The position numbers and the translations under genes were made by a program. From Calliopsis andreniformis (lineage: Eukaryota > Arthropoda > Insecta > Hymenoptera > Andrenidae), in assembly GCF_051401765.1 (NCBI RefSeq), contig NW_027480505.1:930001-994000 (forward strand): a stretch of DNA of 64,000 nucleotides, given 5' to 3'. Under the pieces are notes generated by a model, which ran no database searches, was not told the origin of the DNA, and saw only the letters and a program-made list of their open reading frames with translations. The first letter of the stretch is position 1. Each line of letters opens with the position of its first letter. Positions 11,285-24,904 of the stretch are shown here, piece after piece.

Positions 11285-12413
11285 TTCCATCGTATAACAG
11301 GAATAATTGCAACCAGTGTGAAAGTTATGGACATTTTTACATTGCGGCCATCCTAGGCTCCACTCTAGGGCGTTGCTCCACCAGATCGAATAGTTAGGGC
11401 CTCAGAAGTCAACACCAGAAGCATAAAATACAATAATGATGCAACAGTTTTTCCATCGTTTAACAGGAATAACTGCAACCCGTGTGAATGTACTGGTCAT
11501 TTCTACGTTCCGGATAACCTAGGTTTCACTCTAGGGCGTTGCTCTACCAGATCGAAATAGCTAGGGACTTAGAAATCAACGCCAGAAGCATAAAATACAA
11601 TATAAATACAACAGTTTTTCCATCATATAAAACGAGTAATTGCAACCAGGATTAAAGTTATGGTCATTTCTACTTTCCGGCAACCTAGGTTGCACCCTAG
11701 GGCGTTGCTCCAACAGACTGAATGCCTAGGGCCTTAGAAGTCAATGCCCGAAGCATAAAATGCAAAATAAGTAGAACAGTTTTTCCATCGTATAAAACGA
11801 ATAATTGCTACCAGTGTGAAAGTTATGGTCATTTCTACTTTCCGGGAAACCTAGGCTTCACCCTAGGGCGTTAATCCACCAGATGGAATGGTTAGGGCCT
11901 AAGAAGTCAACCCCACAAGCATAAAATACGATATAAATAAAGCAGCTTTTCCATCGTATAAAACGAATAATTGCAAACAGTTTGAAAGTGATGGTCATTT
12001 CTACATTCCGAGCAACCTAGGTTTCACTCCAGGGCGTTGCTCCACCAGATCGAATAGTTATGTACTAAGAAGTCAACGCCAGAAGCATAAAATACGATAT
12101 AAATACAACAGCTTTACCATCGTTAAAACGAATAATAGCAACCAGTGTGAAAGTTATGGTCATTTCTACGTTCCGGGCAACCTAGGCTTCACTCTAGGGC
12201 GTTGCTCCACCAGATCAATCAGTTAGGGCCTTAGACGTCAACGCCCGAAGCATAAAATGCAAAATAAATAGAACAGTTTTTCCATTGTATAAAACGAATA
12301 ATAGCAACCAGTGTGAAAGTTATTGTCATTTCTACGTTCCGGGCAACCTAGGCTTCACTCTAGGGAGTTGTTCCACCAGATCAAACGGTTAGGGCCATAG
12401 AAGTCAACGCCAG
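11285..12413 (+). repeat. Older relative of the middle of HOR unit A
   Basis: About 6.8 monomers that match 24893-26020 (unit A, copy 1) in order and in private variants. Shared marks are TTATGGACATTTTTACATTGCGGCC, ACGTTCCGGATAACC, the one-base insertion in GATCGAAATAGC, CCAGGATTAAAG, the one-base loss in TTTCCGGCAACC, GGGCGTTAATCC, and CAACCCCACAAGC. Similarity ends near 12413, after TCAAACGGTTAGGGCCATAG. It differs from all A copies at several sites, so it is an older or independently drifting copy. Confidence 0.85.
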
Positions 12414-14139
12414 AAGCATAAAATACAATAAAAATACAACAGCTTTTCCATCGTATAACAGGAATAATTGCAACCAGTGTGAAAGTAATGGTCATTTCTA
12501 CGTTCCGGGCAACCTAGGTTTCACTCCAGGGCGTTGCTCCACCAGATCGAATAGTTATGTCCTAAGAAGTCAACGCCAGAAGCATAAAATACGATATAAA
12601 TACAACAGCTTTTCCATCGTATAAAACGAATAATTGCAACAAGTGTGAAAGTAATGGTCATTTCTACGTTCCGAGCAACCTAGGCGTCACTCTAGGGCGT
12701 TGCTCCACCAGATCGAATAGCTAGGGACTTATAATTCATCGCTAAAAGCATAAAATACAATTAAAATACAACAGTTTTTCCATCGTATAACAGGAATAAT
12801 TGCAACCGGTGTGAAAGTAATGGTCATTTCTACGTTCCGAGCAACCTAGGCGTCACTCTAGGCCGTTGCTCCACCAGATCGAATAGCTAGGGACTTATAA
12901 TTCATCGCTAAAAGCATAAAATACAATTAAAATACAACAGTTTTTCCATCGTATAAAACGAATAATTGCAACCAGTGTGAAAGTAATGGTCATTTCTACG
13001 TTCCGGGCAACCTAGGTTTCACTCCAGGGCGCTGCTCCACCAGATTGAATAGTTATGTCCTAAGAAGTCAACGCCAGAAGCATAAAATACGATATAAATA
13101 CAACAGCTTTTCCATCGTATAAAAGGAATAATTGCAAACAGTCTGAAAGTAATGGTCATTTCTACATTCCGGGCAACCTACGCTTCACTCTACGGCGTTG
13201 TTCCACCAGATCGAATAGTTAGGGCCTAAGAAGTAAACACCAGAAGAATAAAATATACAATAAATACAACAGCCTTTACACCGTATAAAACGAATAATTG
13301 CAACCTGTGTGAAGGTTATGGTCATATCTACGTTCCGGGCAACCTACGCTTCACCCTAGGGCGTTGTTCCACCAGATCGAATAGTTAGGGCCTTAGAAGT
13401 CAACGCCAGAAGCATAAAACACAATAAAGATGCAACAGTTTTTCCGTCGTATAACAGGAATAATTGCAACCAGTGTGAAGGGAATGGTATGTTCTACGTT
13501 CCGGGCAACCTATGCTTCACTCTATTGCGGTGCTCTACCAGATTAAATAGTTAGGGCCTAAGAAGTCTACGACTGAAGCATAATATACAATAAAAATACA
13601 ACAGTCTTTTCATCGTATAACAGGAATAATTGCAACAAGCGTGATAGTAATGATCATTTCGGCGTTTCGGGCATCCTAGACTTATCTCTGAGGCATTGCT
13701 CCACCAGATCGAATAGTTAGGGCCTAAGAAGTCAACGCCAGAAGCATAAAATACAATATAAATATAACAGTTTTTCCATCGTATAAAACGAATAATAGCA
13801 ACCAGTGTGAAGGTTATTGTCATTTCTACGTTCCGGGTAGCCCAGGCTTCACTCTAGGGCGTTGCTCCACCAGATGGAATGGTTAGGGCCTTAGAAGTCA
13901 ACGCCAGAAGCATAAAACACAATAAAGATGCAACAGTTTTTCCATCGTATAACAGGAATAATTGCAACCAGTGTGAAGGGAATGGTATGTTCTACGTTCC
14001 GGGCAACCTATGCTTCACTCTAGGGCGGTGCTCTACCAGATTAAATAGTTAGGGCCTAAGAAGTCAACGCCAGATGCATAAAACACAATATAAATACAAC
14101 AGCTTTTCCATCGTATATAATGTATATTTGCAGACAGTG
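12414..14139 (+). repeat. 10-mer right copy followed by mixed monomers
   Basis: Bases 12456-12939 match 10797-11284. From 12940 to 14139 there are about seven monomers, including an early broken form of the signature dimer near 13490 (no TATATAATG partner) and the intact form at 13970-14130. The stretch 13551-13823 has no minus-strand stop for 90 codons, but it spans parts of two monomers with ordinary satellite variants and is not a gene. Confidence 0.78.
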
Positions 14140-17100
14140 TGAAAGTAATGGTCATTTCCGTGTTCCGGGCAACCTAGGCTTCACCCTAGGGCGTTGTTCC
14201 ACCAGATCGAATAGTTAGGGCCTAAGAAGTCAACGCCAGAAGAATAAAATACAATGTAAGTACAACAGTTTTTCCGTCGTATAAAGTGAATAATTGCAAA
14301 CATTGTGAAAGTAATGTTCATTTCTACGTTCCGGGCAACCAGGGCGTCACTCTAGCGCGTTGCTCCACCACACCTAATAGCTACGGCCTTAGAAGTCAAC
14401 ACCAGATGAATAAAATACAATAAAGATGCCACAGCTTTTCCATCGTATAAAACGAATAATTGCAACCAGTGTGAAAGTTATGGTCATTTCTACTTTCCGG
14501 GCAACCTAGGCTTCACCCTACGGCGTTGTTCCACAAGATCGAACAGTTAGGGCCTATGAAGTCAACGCCAGAAGCATAAAATACAATATAAATATAACAG
14601 TTTTTCTAGCGTATAAAACGAATGATAGCAACCAGTGTAAAAGTTATGGTCATTTCTACGTTCCGGGCAACCTAGGCGTCACTCTAGGGCGTCGCTCCAC
14701 CACACCTGATACCTACGGCCTTAGAAGTCAAACCCAGATGAATAAAATACAATAAAGGTGCCACAGCTTTTCCATCGTATAAAACGAATAATGGCAACCA
14801 GTGTGGAAGTTATGGTCATTTCTACTTTCCGGGCAACCCAGGCTTCACCCAAGGGCGTTGTTCCACAAGATCGAATAGTTAGGGCCTAAGAAGGCAACGC
14901 CCGAAGCATAAATTAATATATAAATAGAACAGTTTTTCCATCGTATAAAACGAATAATTGCTACCAGTGTGAAAGTTTGGTCATTTCTACGTTCAGGGCA
15001 ACCTACCCTTCACCCTAGGGCGTTGCTCGACCAGATGGAATAGTTAGGGCCTTAGGAGTCAACGCCAGAAGCATAAAATGCAATAAAGATGCAAAACTTT
15101 TTCCATCGTATAACAGGAATAACTGCAAACAGTGTGAAAGTACTGGTCATTTCTACGTTCCGGGTAACATGGGTTTCACTCTAGGGCGTTGCTCCACCAG
15201 ATCGAATAGCTAGGGACTTAGAATTCAACGCCATAAGAATAAAATACAATATAAGCACAATAGTTTTTCCATCGAATAAAATGAATAGTTGCAACCAGTG
15301 TGAAACTTATGGTAATTTCTACATTCCGAGCAACCTATGCTTCACTCTAGGTTGATGCTCCACCTGATCGAGTAGTTAGGGCCTTAGAAGTCAACGCCAG
15401 AAGCATAAAATACAATAAAGATGCAACAGTTTTTCCATTGTATAAAACGAATAATTGTAAACCGTGTGAAAGTAATGGTCATTTCTACGTTCCGGGCAAC
15501 CAGGGCGTCACTCTAGGGCGTTGCTCCACCACACCTAATAGCTACGGCCTTAGAAGTCAACACCAGATGAATAAAATACAATAAATATGCCACAGCTTTT
15601 CCATCGTATAAAACGAATAATTGCAACCAGTGTGAAAGTTATGGTCATTTCTACTTTCCGGGCAACCTAGGCTTCACCCTACGGCGTTGTTCCACAAGAT
15701 CGAACAGTTAGGGCCTATGAAGTCAACGCCAGAAGCATAAAATACAATATAAATATAACAGTTTTTCTAGCGTATAAAACGAATGATAGCAACCAGTGTA
15801 AAAGTTATGGTCATTTCTACGTTCCGGGCAACCTAGGCGTCACTCTAGGGCGTCGCTCCACCACACCTGATACCTACGGCCTTAGAAGTCAACCCCAGAT
15901 GAATAAAATACAATAAAGGTGCCACAGCTTTTCCATCGTATAAAACGAATAATTGCAACCAGTGTGAAAGTTATGGTCATTTCTACTTTCCGGGCAACCC
16001 AGGCTTCACCCAAGGGCGTTGCTCCACCAGATCGTATAGCTAGGGACTTAGAATTCAACGCCATAAGAATAAAATACAATATAAGTACAACAGTTTTTCC
16101 ATCGTATAAAATGAATAATTGCAACCAGTGTGAAAGTTATGGTCATTTCTACATTCCGAGAAACCTAGGCTTCACTCTAGGGCGTTGCTCCACCAGATCG
16201 AATAGTTAGGGCCTTAGAAGTCCACGCCAGAAGCATAAAATACGATAAAGATGCAAAAGTTTTTCCATCGTATAAAACGTATAATTGCAACCAGCGTGAA
16301 ATTTATGGTCATTCCTACATTCCGAGCAACCTAGACTTCACTCTAGAGCGTTGCTCCACCAGATCGAATAGTTAGGTCCTTAGAAGTCAACGCCAGAAGC
16401 ATAAAATACGATATAAATACAACAGTTTGTCCATCGTAGAACAGGAATATTTGCAACTAGTGCGAAAGTTACGGTCATTTCTGCGTTCCGGGCAACCTAG
16501 GCTTCACTCTAGGGCGTTGCTCCACCAGATTCAACAGTTAGGGCCTTAGAAGTCAACGCCCGAAGCATAAAATACAAAATAAATGGAACCGTTTTCCCAT
16601 TGTATAAAACGAATAATAGCAACCAGTGTGAAAGTTATGGTCATTTCTACTTTCCGGGCAGCCTAGGCTTCACCATAGGGCGCTGCTCCAACAGATTGAA
16701 TAGTAAGGGCCTTAGAAGTCAATGCCCGAAGCATAAAATGCAATAAAAGTACAACAGTTCTTCCATCATATAACAGGAATAATTGCAACCAGTGCGAAAG
16801 TAATGGTCATTTCCATGTTACGGGCAACCTAGGCTTCACTCTAGGGCGTTGCTCCACCAGATCGAATAGTTAGGGCCTTAGAAATCAACGCCAGAAGCAT
16901 AAAATACAATAAAGATGCAACAGTTTTTCCATTGTATAAAACGAATAATTGCAAACAGTCTGAAAGTAATGGTCATTTCTACGTTCCAGGCAACCTAGGC
17001 TTCACTCTAGGGCGTTGTTCCACCAGATCGAATAGTTAGGGCCTAAGAAGTCACCGCCATAAGAATAAAATACAATATAAATATAACATTTCTTCCATCA

Positions 17101-19284
17101 TATAACAGGAATAATTGCAACCAGTGTGAAAGTAATGGTCATTTCCATGTTCCAGGCAACCTAGGCTTCACTCTAGGGCGTTGCTCCACCAGATCGAATA
17201 GTTAGGGCCTTAGAAATCAACGCCAGAAGCATAAAATACAATAAAGATGCAACAGTTCTTCCATCGTATAAAACGAATAATTGCTACCAGTGTAAAAGTT
17301 ATGGTCATTTCTACGTTCCGGGCAACCTAGGCTTCACTCTAGGGCGTTGCTCCACCAGATCGAATAGTTAGGGCCTTAGAAGTCCACGCCAGAAGCATAA
17401 AATACGATAAAGATGCAACAGTTTTTCCATCGTATAAAACGAATAATTGCAACCAGTGTGAAATTTATGGTCATTCCTACATTCCGAGCAACCTAGACTT
17501 CACTCTAGAGCGCTGCTCCACCAGATCGAATAGTTAGGTCCTTAGAAGTCAACGCCAGAAGCATAAAATACGATATAAATACAACAGTTTGTCCATCCTA
17601 GAACAGGAATATTTGCAACCAGTGCGAAAGTTACGGTCATTTCCGCGTTCCGGGCAACCTAGGCTTCACTCTAGGGCGTTGCACCACCAGATTCAACAGT
17701 TAGGGCCTTAGGAGTCAACGCCCGAAGCATAAAATACAAAATAAATGGAACCGTTTTTCCATTGTATAAAACGAATAATAGCAATCAGTGTGAAAGTTAT
17801 GGTCATTTCTACTTTCCGGGCAACCTAGGATTCACCCTAGGGCGTTGCTCCACCAGATGGAGTAGTTAGGGCCTTAGAAGTCAACGCCAGATGCATAAAA
17901 TACAATAAAGATGCAACAGTTTTTCCATCGTATAACAGGAATAATTGCAACCAGTTTGAAAGTGATGGTCATTTCTACGTTCCGGGCAACCTAGGCTTCA
18001 CTCTAGGGCGTTGCTCCACCAGATCGGATAGATAAGGCCTTAGCAGTCAACGCCGGAAGCATAAAATACGATATAAATACAGCAGCTTTTCCATCGTATA
18101 AAACGAATAATTGCAACCAGCGTGATAGTTATGCTCATTTCTACGTAACGGGCAACCTAGGCATCACCCTAGGGCGTTGCTCCAACAGATTGAATAGTTA
18201 GGGCCTTAAAAGTCAATGCCCGAAGCATAAAATGCAATAAAAATACAACAGTTTTTCCAACGTATAACAGGAATAATTGCAACCAGTGTGAAAGTAATGG
18301 TCATTTCTACGTTCCCGGCAACGTAGGTTTCACTCTAGGGCGTTGATCCACCAGAGGGAATAGTTAGGGCCTAAGAAGTCAACGCCAGAAGCATAAAATA
18401 CAATATAAATGTAAGAGTTTTTCCATTGTATAAAACGAATAATAGCAACCAGTGTGAAAGTTATTGTCATTTCTACGTTCCGGGCAACCTAGGCTTCACT
18501 CTAGGGTGTTGTTCCACCAGATCAAACAGGTAGGGCCATAGAAGTCAACGCCCGAAGCATAAAATACAATATAAATACAACAGTTTTTCCATCGTATAAA
18601 ACGAATAATTGCAATCCGTATGAAACTTATGGTCATTTCTACGTTCCGGGCAACCTAGGCTTCACTGTATGGCGTTCTTCCACCACGTCGAATAGCTATG
18701 GCCTCAGAAGTCAACGCCTGAAGTATAAAATACAATAAAAATACAACTGTCTTTCCACCCTATAACAGGAATAATTGCAACCCGTGTGAGAGTAATGGTC
18801 ATTTCCATGTTACGGGCAACCTAGGCTTCAATCTAGGGCGTTGCTCCACCAGATCGAATAGTTAGGGCCTTAGAAGTCCACGCCAGAAGCATAAAATACG
18901 ATAAAGATGCAAAAGTTTTTCCATCGTATAAAACGAATAATTGCAACCAGTGTGAAATTTATGGTCATTCCTACATTCCGAGCAACCTAGACTTCACTCT
19001 AGAACGTTGCTCCACCAGATCGAATAGCTAGGGACTTATAATTCATCGCTAAAAGCATAAAATACAATTAAAATACAACAGTTTTTCCATCGTATAACAG
19101 GAATAATTGCAACCGGTGTGAAAGTAATGGTCATTTCTACGTTCCGAGCAACCTAGGCGTCACTCTAGGCCGTTGCTCCACCAGATCGAATAGCTAGGGA
19201 CTTATAATTCATCGCTAAATGCATAAAATACAATTAAAATACAACAGTTTTTCCATCGTATAACAGGAATAATTGCAACCGGTG
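14140..19284 (+). repeat. Large block E, copy 1 (about 31 monomers)
   Basis: Tandemly duplicated with 19285-24904. Offsets step from 5145 (31 x 166 minus 1) to 4979, then 5311, then 5643, all whole-monomer changes, so single monomers or dimers have been gained or lost since the duplication. Internally, a 7-mer is repeated (AGGGCGTCAC after GGCAACC at 14341 and 15502). The 165-bp monomer GAAAGTTTGGTC at about 14975 is a lineage mark. Bases 18022-19262 are the forerunner of the first part of HOR unit A. The open stretches near 15882-16209 are non-coding. Confidence 0.85.
17322..17350 (+). other. Imperfect dyad / potential hairpin inside the monomer, representative copy
   Basis: GCAA and CCTAG (17322-17330) can pair with CTAGG (17339-17343) and TTGC (17347-17350). 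This leaves an 8-base loop and a 3-base GCG bulge, so nine base pairs form in all. The same arrangement is present in most monomers, and both CCTAG and CTAGG are among the better conserved parts of the unit. Variants with CCCTAGGG add an 8-base palindrome on the right arm. Short dyads and cruciform potential are reported for other centromeric satellites; a role here is inference. Confidence 0.5.
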
Positions 19285-22200
19285 TGAAAGTAATGGTCAT
19301 TTCCATGTTCCGGGCAACCTAGTCTTCACTCTAGGGCGTTGTTCCACCAGATCGAATAGTTAGGGCCTAAGAAGTCAACGCCAGAAGAATAAAATACAAT
19401 ATAAGTACAAAAGTTATTCCATCGTATAAAATGAATAATTGCAAACATTGTGAAAGTAATGTTCATTTCTACGTTCCGGGCAACCAGGGCGTCACTCTAG
19501 GGCGTTGCTCCACCACACCTAATAGCTACGGCCTTAGAAGTCAACACCAGATGAATAAAATACAATAAAGATGCCACAGCTTTTCCATCGTATAAAACGA
19601 ATAATTGCAACCAGTGTGAAAGTTATGGTCATTTCTACTTTCCGGGCAACCTAGGCTTCACCCTACGGCGTTGTTCCACAAGATCGAACAGTTAGGGCCT
19701 ATGAAGTCAACGCCAGAAGCATAAAATACAATATAAATATAACAGTTTTTCTAGCGTATAAAACGAATGATAGCAACCAGCGTAAAAGTTATGGTCATTT
19801 CTACGTTCCGGGCAACCTAGGCGTCACTCTAGGGCGTCGCTCCACCACACCTGATACCTACGGCCTTAGAAGTCAACCCCAGATGAATAAAATACAATAA
19901 AGGTGCCACAGCTTTTCCATCGTATAAAACGAATAATTGCAACCAGTGTGAAAGTTATGGTCATTTCTACTTTCCGGGCAACCCAGGCTTCACCCAAGGG
20001 CGTTGTTCCACAAGATCGAATAGTTAGGGCCTAAGAAGGCAACGCCCGAAGCATAAATTAATATATAAATAGAACAGTTTTTCCATCGTATAAAACGAAT
20101 AATTGCTACCAGTGTGAAAGTTTGGTCATTTCTACGTTCAGGGCAACCTACCCTTCACCCTAGGGCGTTGCTCGACCAGATGGAATAGTTAGGGCCTTAG
20201 GAGTCAACGCCAGAAGCATAAAATGCAATAAAGATGCAAAACTTTTTCCATCGTATAACAGGAATAACTGCAAACAGTGTGAAAGTACTGGTCATTTCTA
20301 CGTTCCGGGTAACATGGGTTTCACTCTAGGGCGTTGCTCCACCAGATCGAATAGCTAGGGACTTAGAATTCAACGCCATAAGAATAAAATACAATATAAG
20401 CACAATAGTTTTTCCATCGAATAAAATGAATAGTTGCAACCAGTGTGAAACTTATGGTAATTTCTACATTCCGAGCAACCTATGCTTCACTCTAGGTTGA
20501 TGCTCCACCTGATCGAGTAGTTAGGGCCTTAGAAGTCAACGCCAGAAGCATAAAATACAATAAAGATGCAACAGTTTTTCCATTGTATAAAACGAATAAT
20601 TGTAAACCGTGTGAATGTAATGGTCATTTCTACGTTCCGGGCAACCAGGGCGTCACTCTAGGGCGTTGCTCCACCACACCTAATAGCTACGGCCTTAGAA
20701 GTCAACACCAGATGAATAAAATACAATAAATATGCCACAGCTTTTCCATCGTATAAAACGAATAATTGCAACCAGTGTGAAAGTTATGGTCATTTCTACT
20801 TTCCGGGCAACCTAGGCTTCACCCTACGGCGTTGTTCCACAAGATCGAACAGTTAGGGCCTATGAAGTCAACGCCAGAAGCATAAAATACAATATAAATA
20901 TAACAGTTTTTCTAGCGTATAAAACGAATGATAGCAACCAGTGTAAAAGTTATGGTCATTTCTACGTTCCGGGCAACCTAGGCGTCACTCTAGGGCGTCG
21001 CTCCACCACACCTGATACCTACGGCCTTAGAAGTCAACCCCAGATGAATAAAATACAATAAAGGTGCCACAGCTTTTCCATCGTATAAAACGAATAATTG
21101 CAACCAGTGTGAAAGTTATGGTCATTTCTACTTTCCGGGCAACCCAGGCTTCACCCAAGGGCGTTGCTCCACCAGATCGTATAGCTAGGGACTTAGAATT
21201 CAACGCCATAAGAATAAAATACAATATAAGTACAACAGTTTTTCCATCGTATAAAATGAATAATTGCAACCAGTGTGAAAGTTATGGTCATTTCTACATT
21301 CCGAGAAACCTAGGCTTCACTCTAGGGCGTTGCTCCACCAGATCGAATAGTTAGGGCCTTAGAAGTCAACGCCAGAAGCATAAAATACGATATAAATACA
21401 ACAGTTTGTCCATCGTAGAACAGGAATATTTGCAACTAGTGCGAAAGTTACGGTCATTTCTGCGTTCCGGGCAACCTAGGCTTCACTCTAGGGCGTTGCT
21501 CCACCAGATTCAACAGTTAGGGCCTTAGAAGTCAACGCCCGAAGCATAAAATACAAAATAAATGGAACCGTTTTCCCATTGTATAAAACGAATAATAGCA
21601 ACCAGTGTGAAAGTTATGGTCATTTCTACTTTCCGGGCAGCCTAGGCTTCACCATAGGGCGCTGCTCCAACAGATTGAATAGTTAGGGCCTTAGAGCTCA
21701 ATGCCCGAAGCATAAAATGCAATAAAAGTACAACAGTTCTTCCATCATATAACAGGAATAATTGCAACCAGTTTGAATGTGATAGTCATTTCTACGTTCC
21801 GGGCAACTTAGGCTTCACTCTAGGGCGTTGCTGCACCAGATCGAATAGCTAGGACCTTAGAAGTCAACGCCCGAAGCATAAAATACAAAATAAATGGAAC
21901 ATTTTTTCCATCGTATAAAACGAATAATTGCTACCAGTGTGAAAGTTATGGTCATTTCTACGTTCCGGGCAACCTAGGCTTCACCCTAGGGCGCTGCTCC
22001 AACAGGTTGATTAGTTAGGGCCTTAGAAGTCAATGCCCGAAGCATAAAATGCAATAAAAGTACAACAGTTCTTCCATCATATAACAGGAATAATTGCAAC
22101 CAGTGCGAAAGTAATGGTCATTTCCATGTTACGGGCAACCTAGGCTTCACTCTAGGGCGTTGCTCCACCAGATCGAATAGTTAGGGCCTTAGAAATCAAC

Positions 22201-24904
22201 GCCAGAAGCATAAAATACAATAAAGATGCAACAGTTTTTCCATTGTATAAAACGAATAATTGCAAACAGTCTGAAAGTAATGGTCATTTCTACGTTCCAG
22301 GCAACCTAGGCTTCACTCTAGGGCGTTGTTCCACCAGATCGAATAGTTAGGGCCTAAGAAGTCACCGCCATAAGAATAAAATACAATATAAATATAACAT
22401 TTCTTCCATCATATAACAGGAATAATTGCAACCAGTGTGAAAGTAATGGTCATTTCCATGTTCCAGGCAACCTAGGCTTCACTCTAGGGCGTTGCTCCAC
22501 CAGATCGAATAGTTAGGGCCTTAGAAATCAACGCCAGAAGCATAAAATACAATAAAGATGCAACAGTTCTTCCATCGTATAAAACGAATAATTGCTACCA
22601 GTGTAAAAGTTATGGTCATTTCTACGTTCCGGGCAACCTAGGCTTCACTCTAGGGCGTTGCTCCACCAGATCGAATAGTTAGGGCCTTAGAAGTCCACGC
22701 CAGAAGCATAAAATACGATAAAGATGCAACAGTTTTTCCATCGTATAAAACGAATAATTGCAACCAGTGTGAAATTTATGGTCATTCCTACATTCCGAGC
22801 AACCTAGACTTCACTCTAGAGCGCTGCTCCACCAGATCGAATAGTTAGGTCCTTAGAAGTCAACGCCAGAAGCATAAAATACGATATAAATACAACAGTT
22901 TGTCCATCCTAGAACAGGAATATTTGCAACCAGTGCGAAAGTTACGGTCATTTCCGCGTTCCGGGCAACCTAGGCTTCACTCTAGGGCGTTGCACCACCA
23001 GATTCAACAGTTAGGGCCTTAGGAGTCAACGCCCGAAGCATAAAATACAAAATAAATGGAACCGTTTTTCCATTGTATAAAACGAATAATAGCAATCAGT
23101 GTGAAAGTTATGGTCATTTCTACTTTCCGGGCAACCTAGGATTCACCCTAGGGCGTTGCTCCAACAGATTGAATAGTTAGGGCCCTAGAAGTCAATGCCC
23201 GAAGCATAAAATGCAATCAAAATACAACAGTTTTTACATCATATAACAGGAGTAATTGCAACCAGTTTGAAAGTGATGTTCATTTCTACGTTCCGGTTAA
23301 GCTAGGCTTCACTCTAGGGCGTTGCTCCACCAGGTCGAATAGATAGGGCCTTAGAAGTCAACGCCCGGAGCATAAAATACAAAATAAACAGTACAGTTTT
23401 TCCATCGTATAAAACGAATAATTGCTACCAGTGTGGAAGTTCTGGTCATTTCTACGTTCCGGGCAGCCTAGGCTTCACTCTAGGGCGTTGCTCCACCAGA
23501 TGGAGTAGTTAGGGCCTTAGAAGTCAACGCCAGATGCATAAAATACAATAAAGATGCACCAGTTTTTCCATCGTATAACAGGAATAATTGCAACCAGTTT
23601 GAAAGTGATGGTCATTTCTACGTTCCGGGCAACCTAGGCTTCACTCTAGGGCGTTGCTCCACCAGATCGGATAGATAAGGCCTTAGCAGTCAACGCCGGA
23701 AGCATAAAATACGATATAAATACAGCAGCTTTTCCATCGTATAAAACGAATAATTTCAACCAGCGTGATAGTTATGCTCATTTCTACGTAACGGGCAACC
23801 TAGGCATCACCCTAGGGCGTTGCTCCAACAGATTGAATAGTTAGGGCCTTAAAAGTCAATGCCCGAAGCATAAAATGCAATAAAAATACAACAGTTTTTC
23901 CAACGTATAACAGGAATAATTGCAACCAGTGTGAAAGTAATGGTCATTTCTACGTTCCCGGCAACGTAGGTTTCACTCTAGGGCGTTGATCCACCAGAGG
24001 GAATAGTTAGGGCCTAAGAAGTCAACGCCAGAAGCATAAAATACAATATAAATGTAAGAGTTTTTCCATTGTATAAAACGAATAATAGCAACCAGTGTGA
24101 AAGTTATTGTCATTTCTACGTTCCGGGCAACCTAGGCTTCACTCTAGGGTGTTGTTCCACCAGATCAAACAGGTAGGGCCATAGAAGTCAACGCCCGAAG
24201 CATAAAATACAATATAAATACAACAGTTTTTCCATCGTATAAAACGAATAATTGCAATCCGTATGAAACTTATGGTCATTTCTACGTTCCGGGCAACCTA
24301 GGCTTCACTGTATGGCGTTCTTCCACCACGTCGAATAGCTATGGCCTCAGAAGTCAACGCCTGAAGTATAAAATACAATAAAAATACAACAGTCTTTCCA
24401 CCCTATAACAGGAATAATTGCAACCCGTGTGAGAGTAATGGTCATTTCCATGTTACGGGCAACCTAGGCTTCAATCTAGGGCGTTGCTCCACCAGATCGA
24501 ATAGTTAGGGCCTTAGAAGTCCACGCCAGAAGCATAAAATACGATAAAGATGCAAAAGTTTTTCCATCGTATAAAACGAATAATTGCAACCAGTGTGAAA
24601 TTTATGGTCATTCCTACATTCCGAGCAACCTAGACTTCACTCTAGAACGTTGCTCCACCAGATCGAATAGCTAGGTACTTATAATTCATCGCTAAAAGCA
24701 TAAAATACAATTAAAATACAACAGTTTTTCCATCGTATAACAGGAATAATTGCAACCGGTGTGAAAGTAATGGTCATTTCTACGTTCCGAGCAACCTAGG
24801 CGTCACTCTAGGCCGTTGCTCCACCAGATCGAATAGCTAGGGACTTATAATTCATCGCTAAATGCATAAAATACAATTAAAATACAACAGTTTTTCCATC
24901 GTAT
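19285..24904 (+). repeat. Large block E, copy 2 (about 34 monomers)
   Basis: Matches E copy 1 in order through its full length. Relative to copy 1 it lacks the monomer found at about 16204-16369. It carries two monomers absent from copy 1 near 21770-22100 and two more near 23150-23480. The partial third copy at 60.8-63.2 kb has both the 16204-type monomer and the 21770-type dimer, so copy 2 lost the former and copy 1 lost the latter. From 23665 the block is also the start of HOR unit A copy 1. Open stretches at 21027-21354 duplicate those of copy 1 and are non-coding. Confidence 0.85.

Noticed and set aside
13551..13823. 90-codon minus-strand open stretch, and similar ones at 41617, 46929 and 63522
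   Set aside because: Each spans parts of two monomers and shows internal peptide repetition that simply reflects the satellite.
15882..16209. Overlapping 80- and 96-codon open stretches on both strands, repeated at 21027 and 61364
   Set aside because: They overlap antisense within ordinary satellite monomers and are copied along with block E. The predicted peptides are translations of the repeat and resemble no protein family I know.
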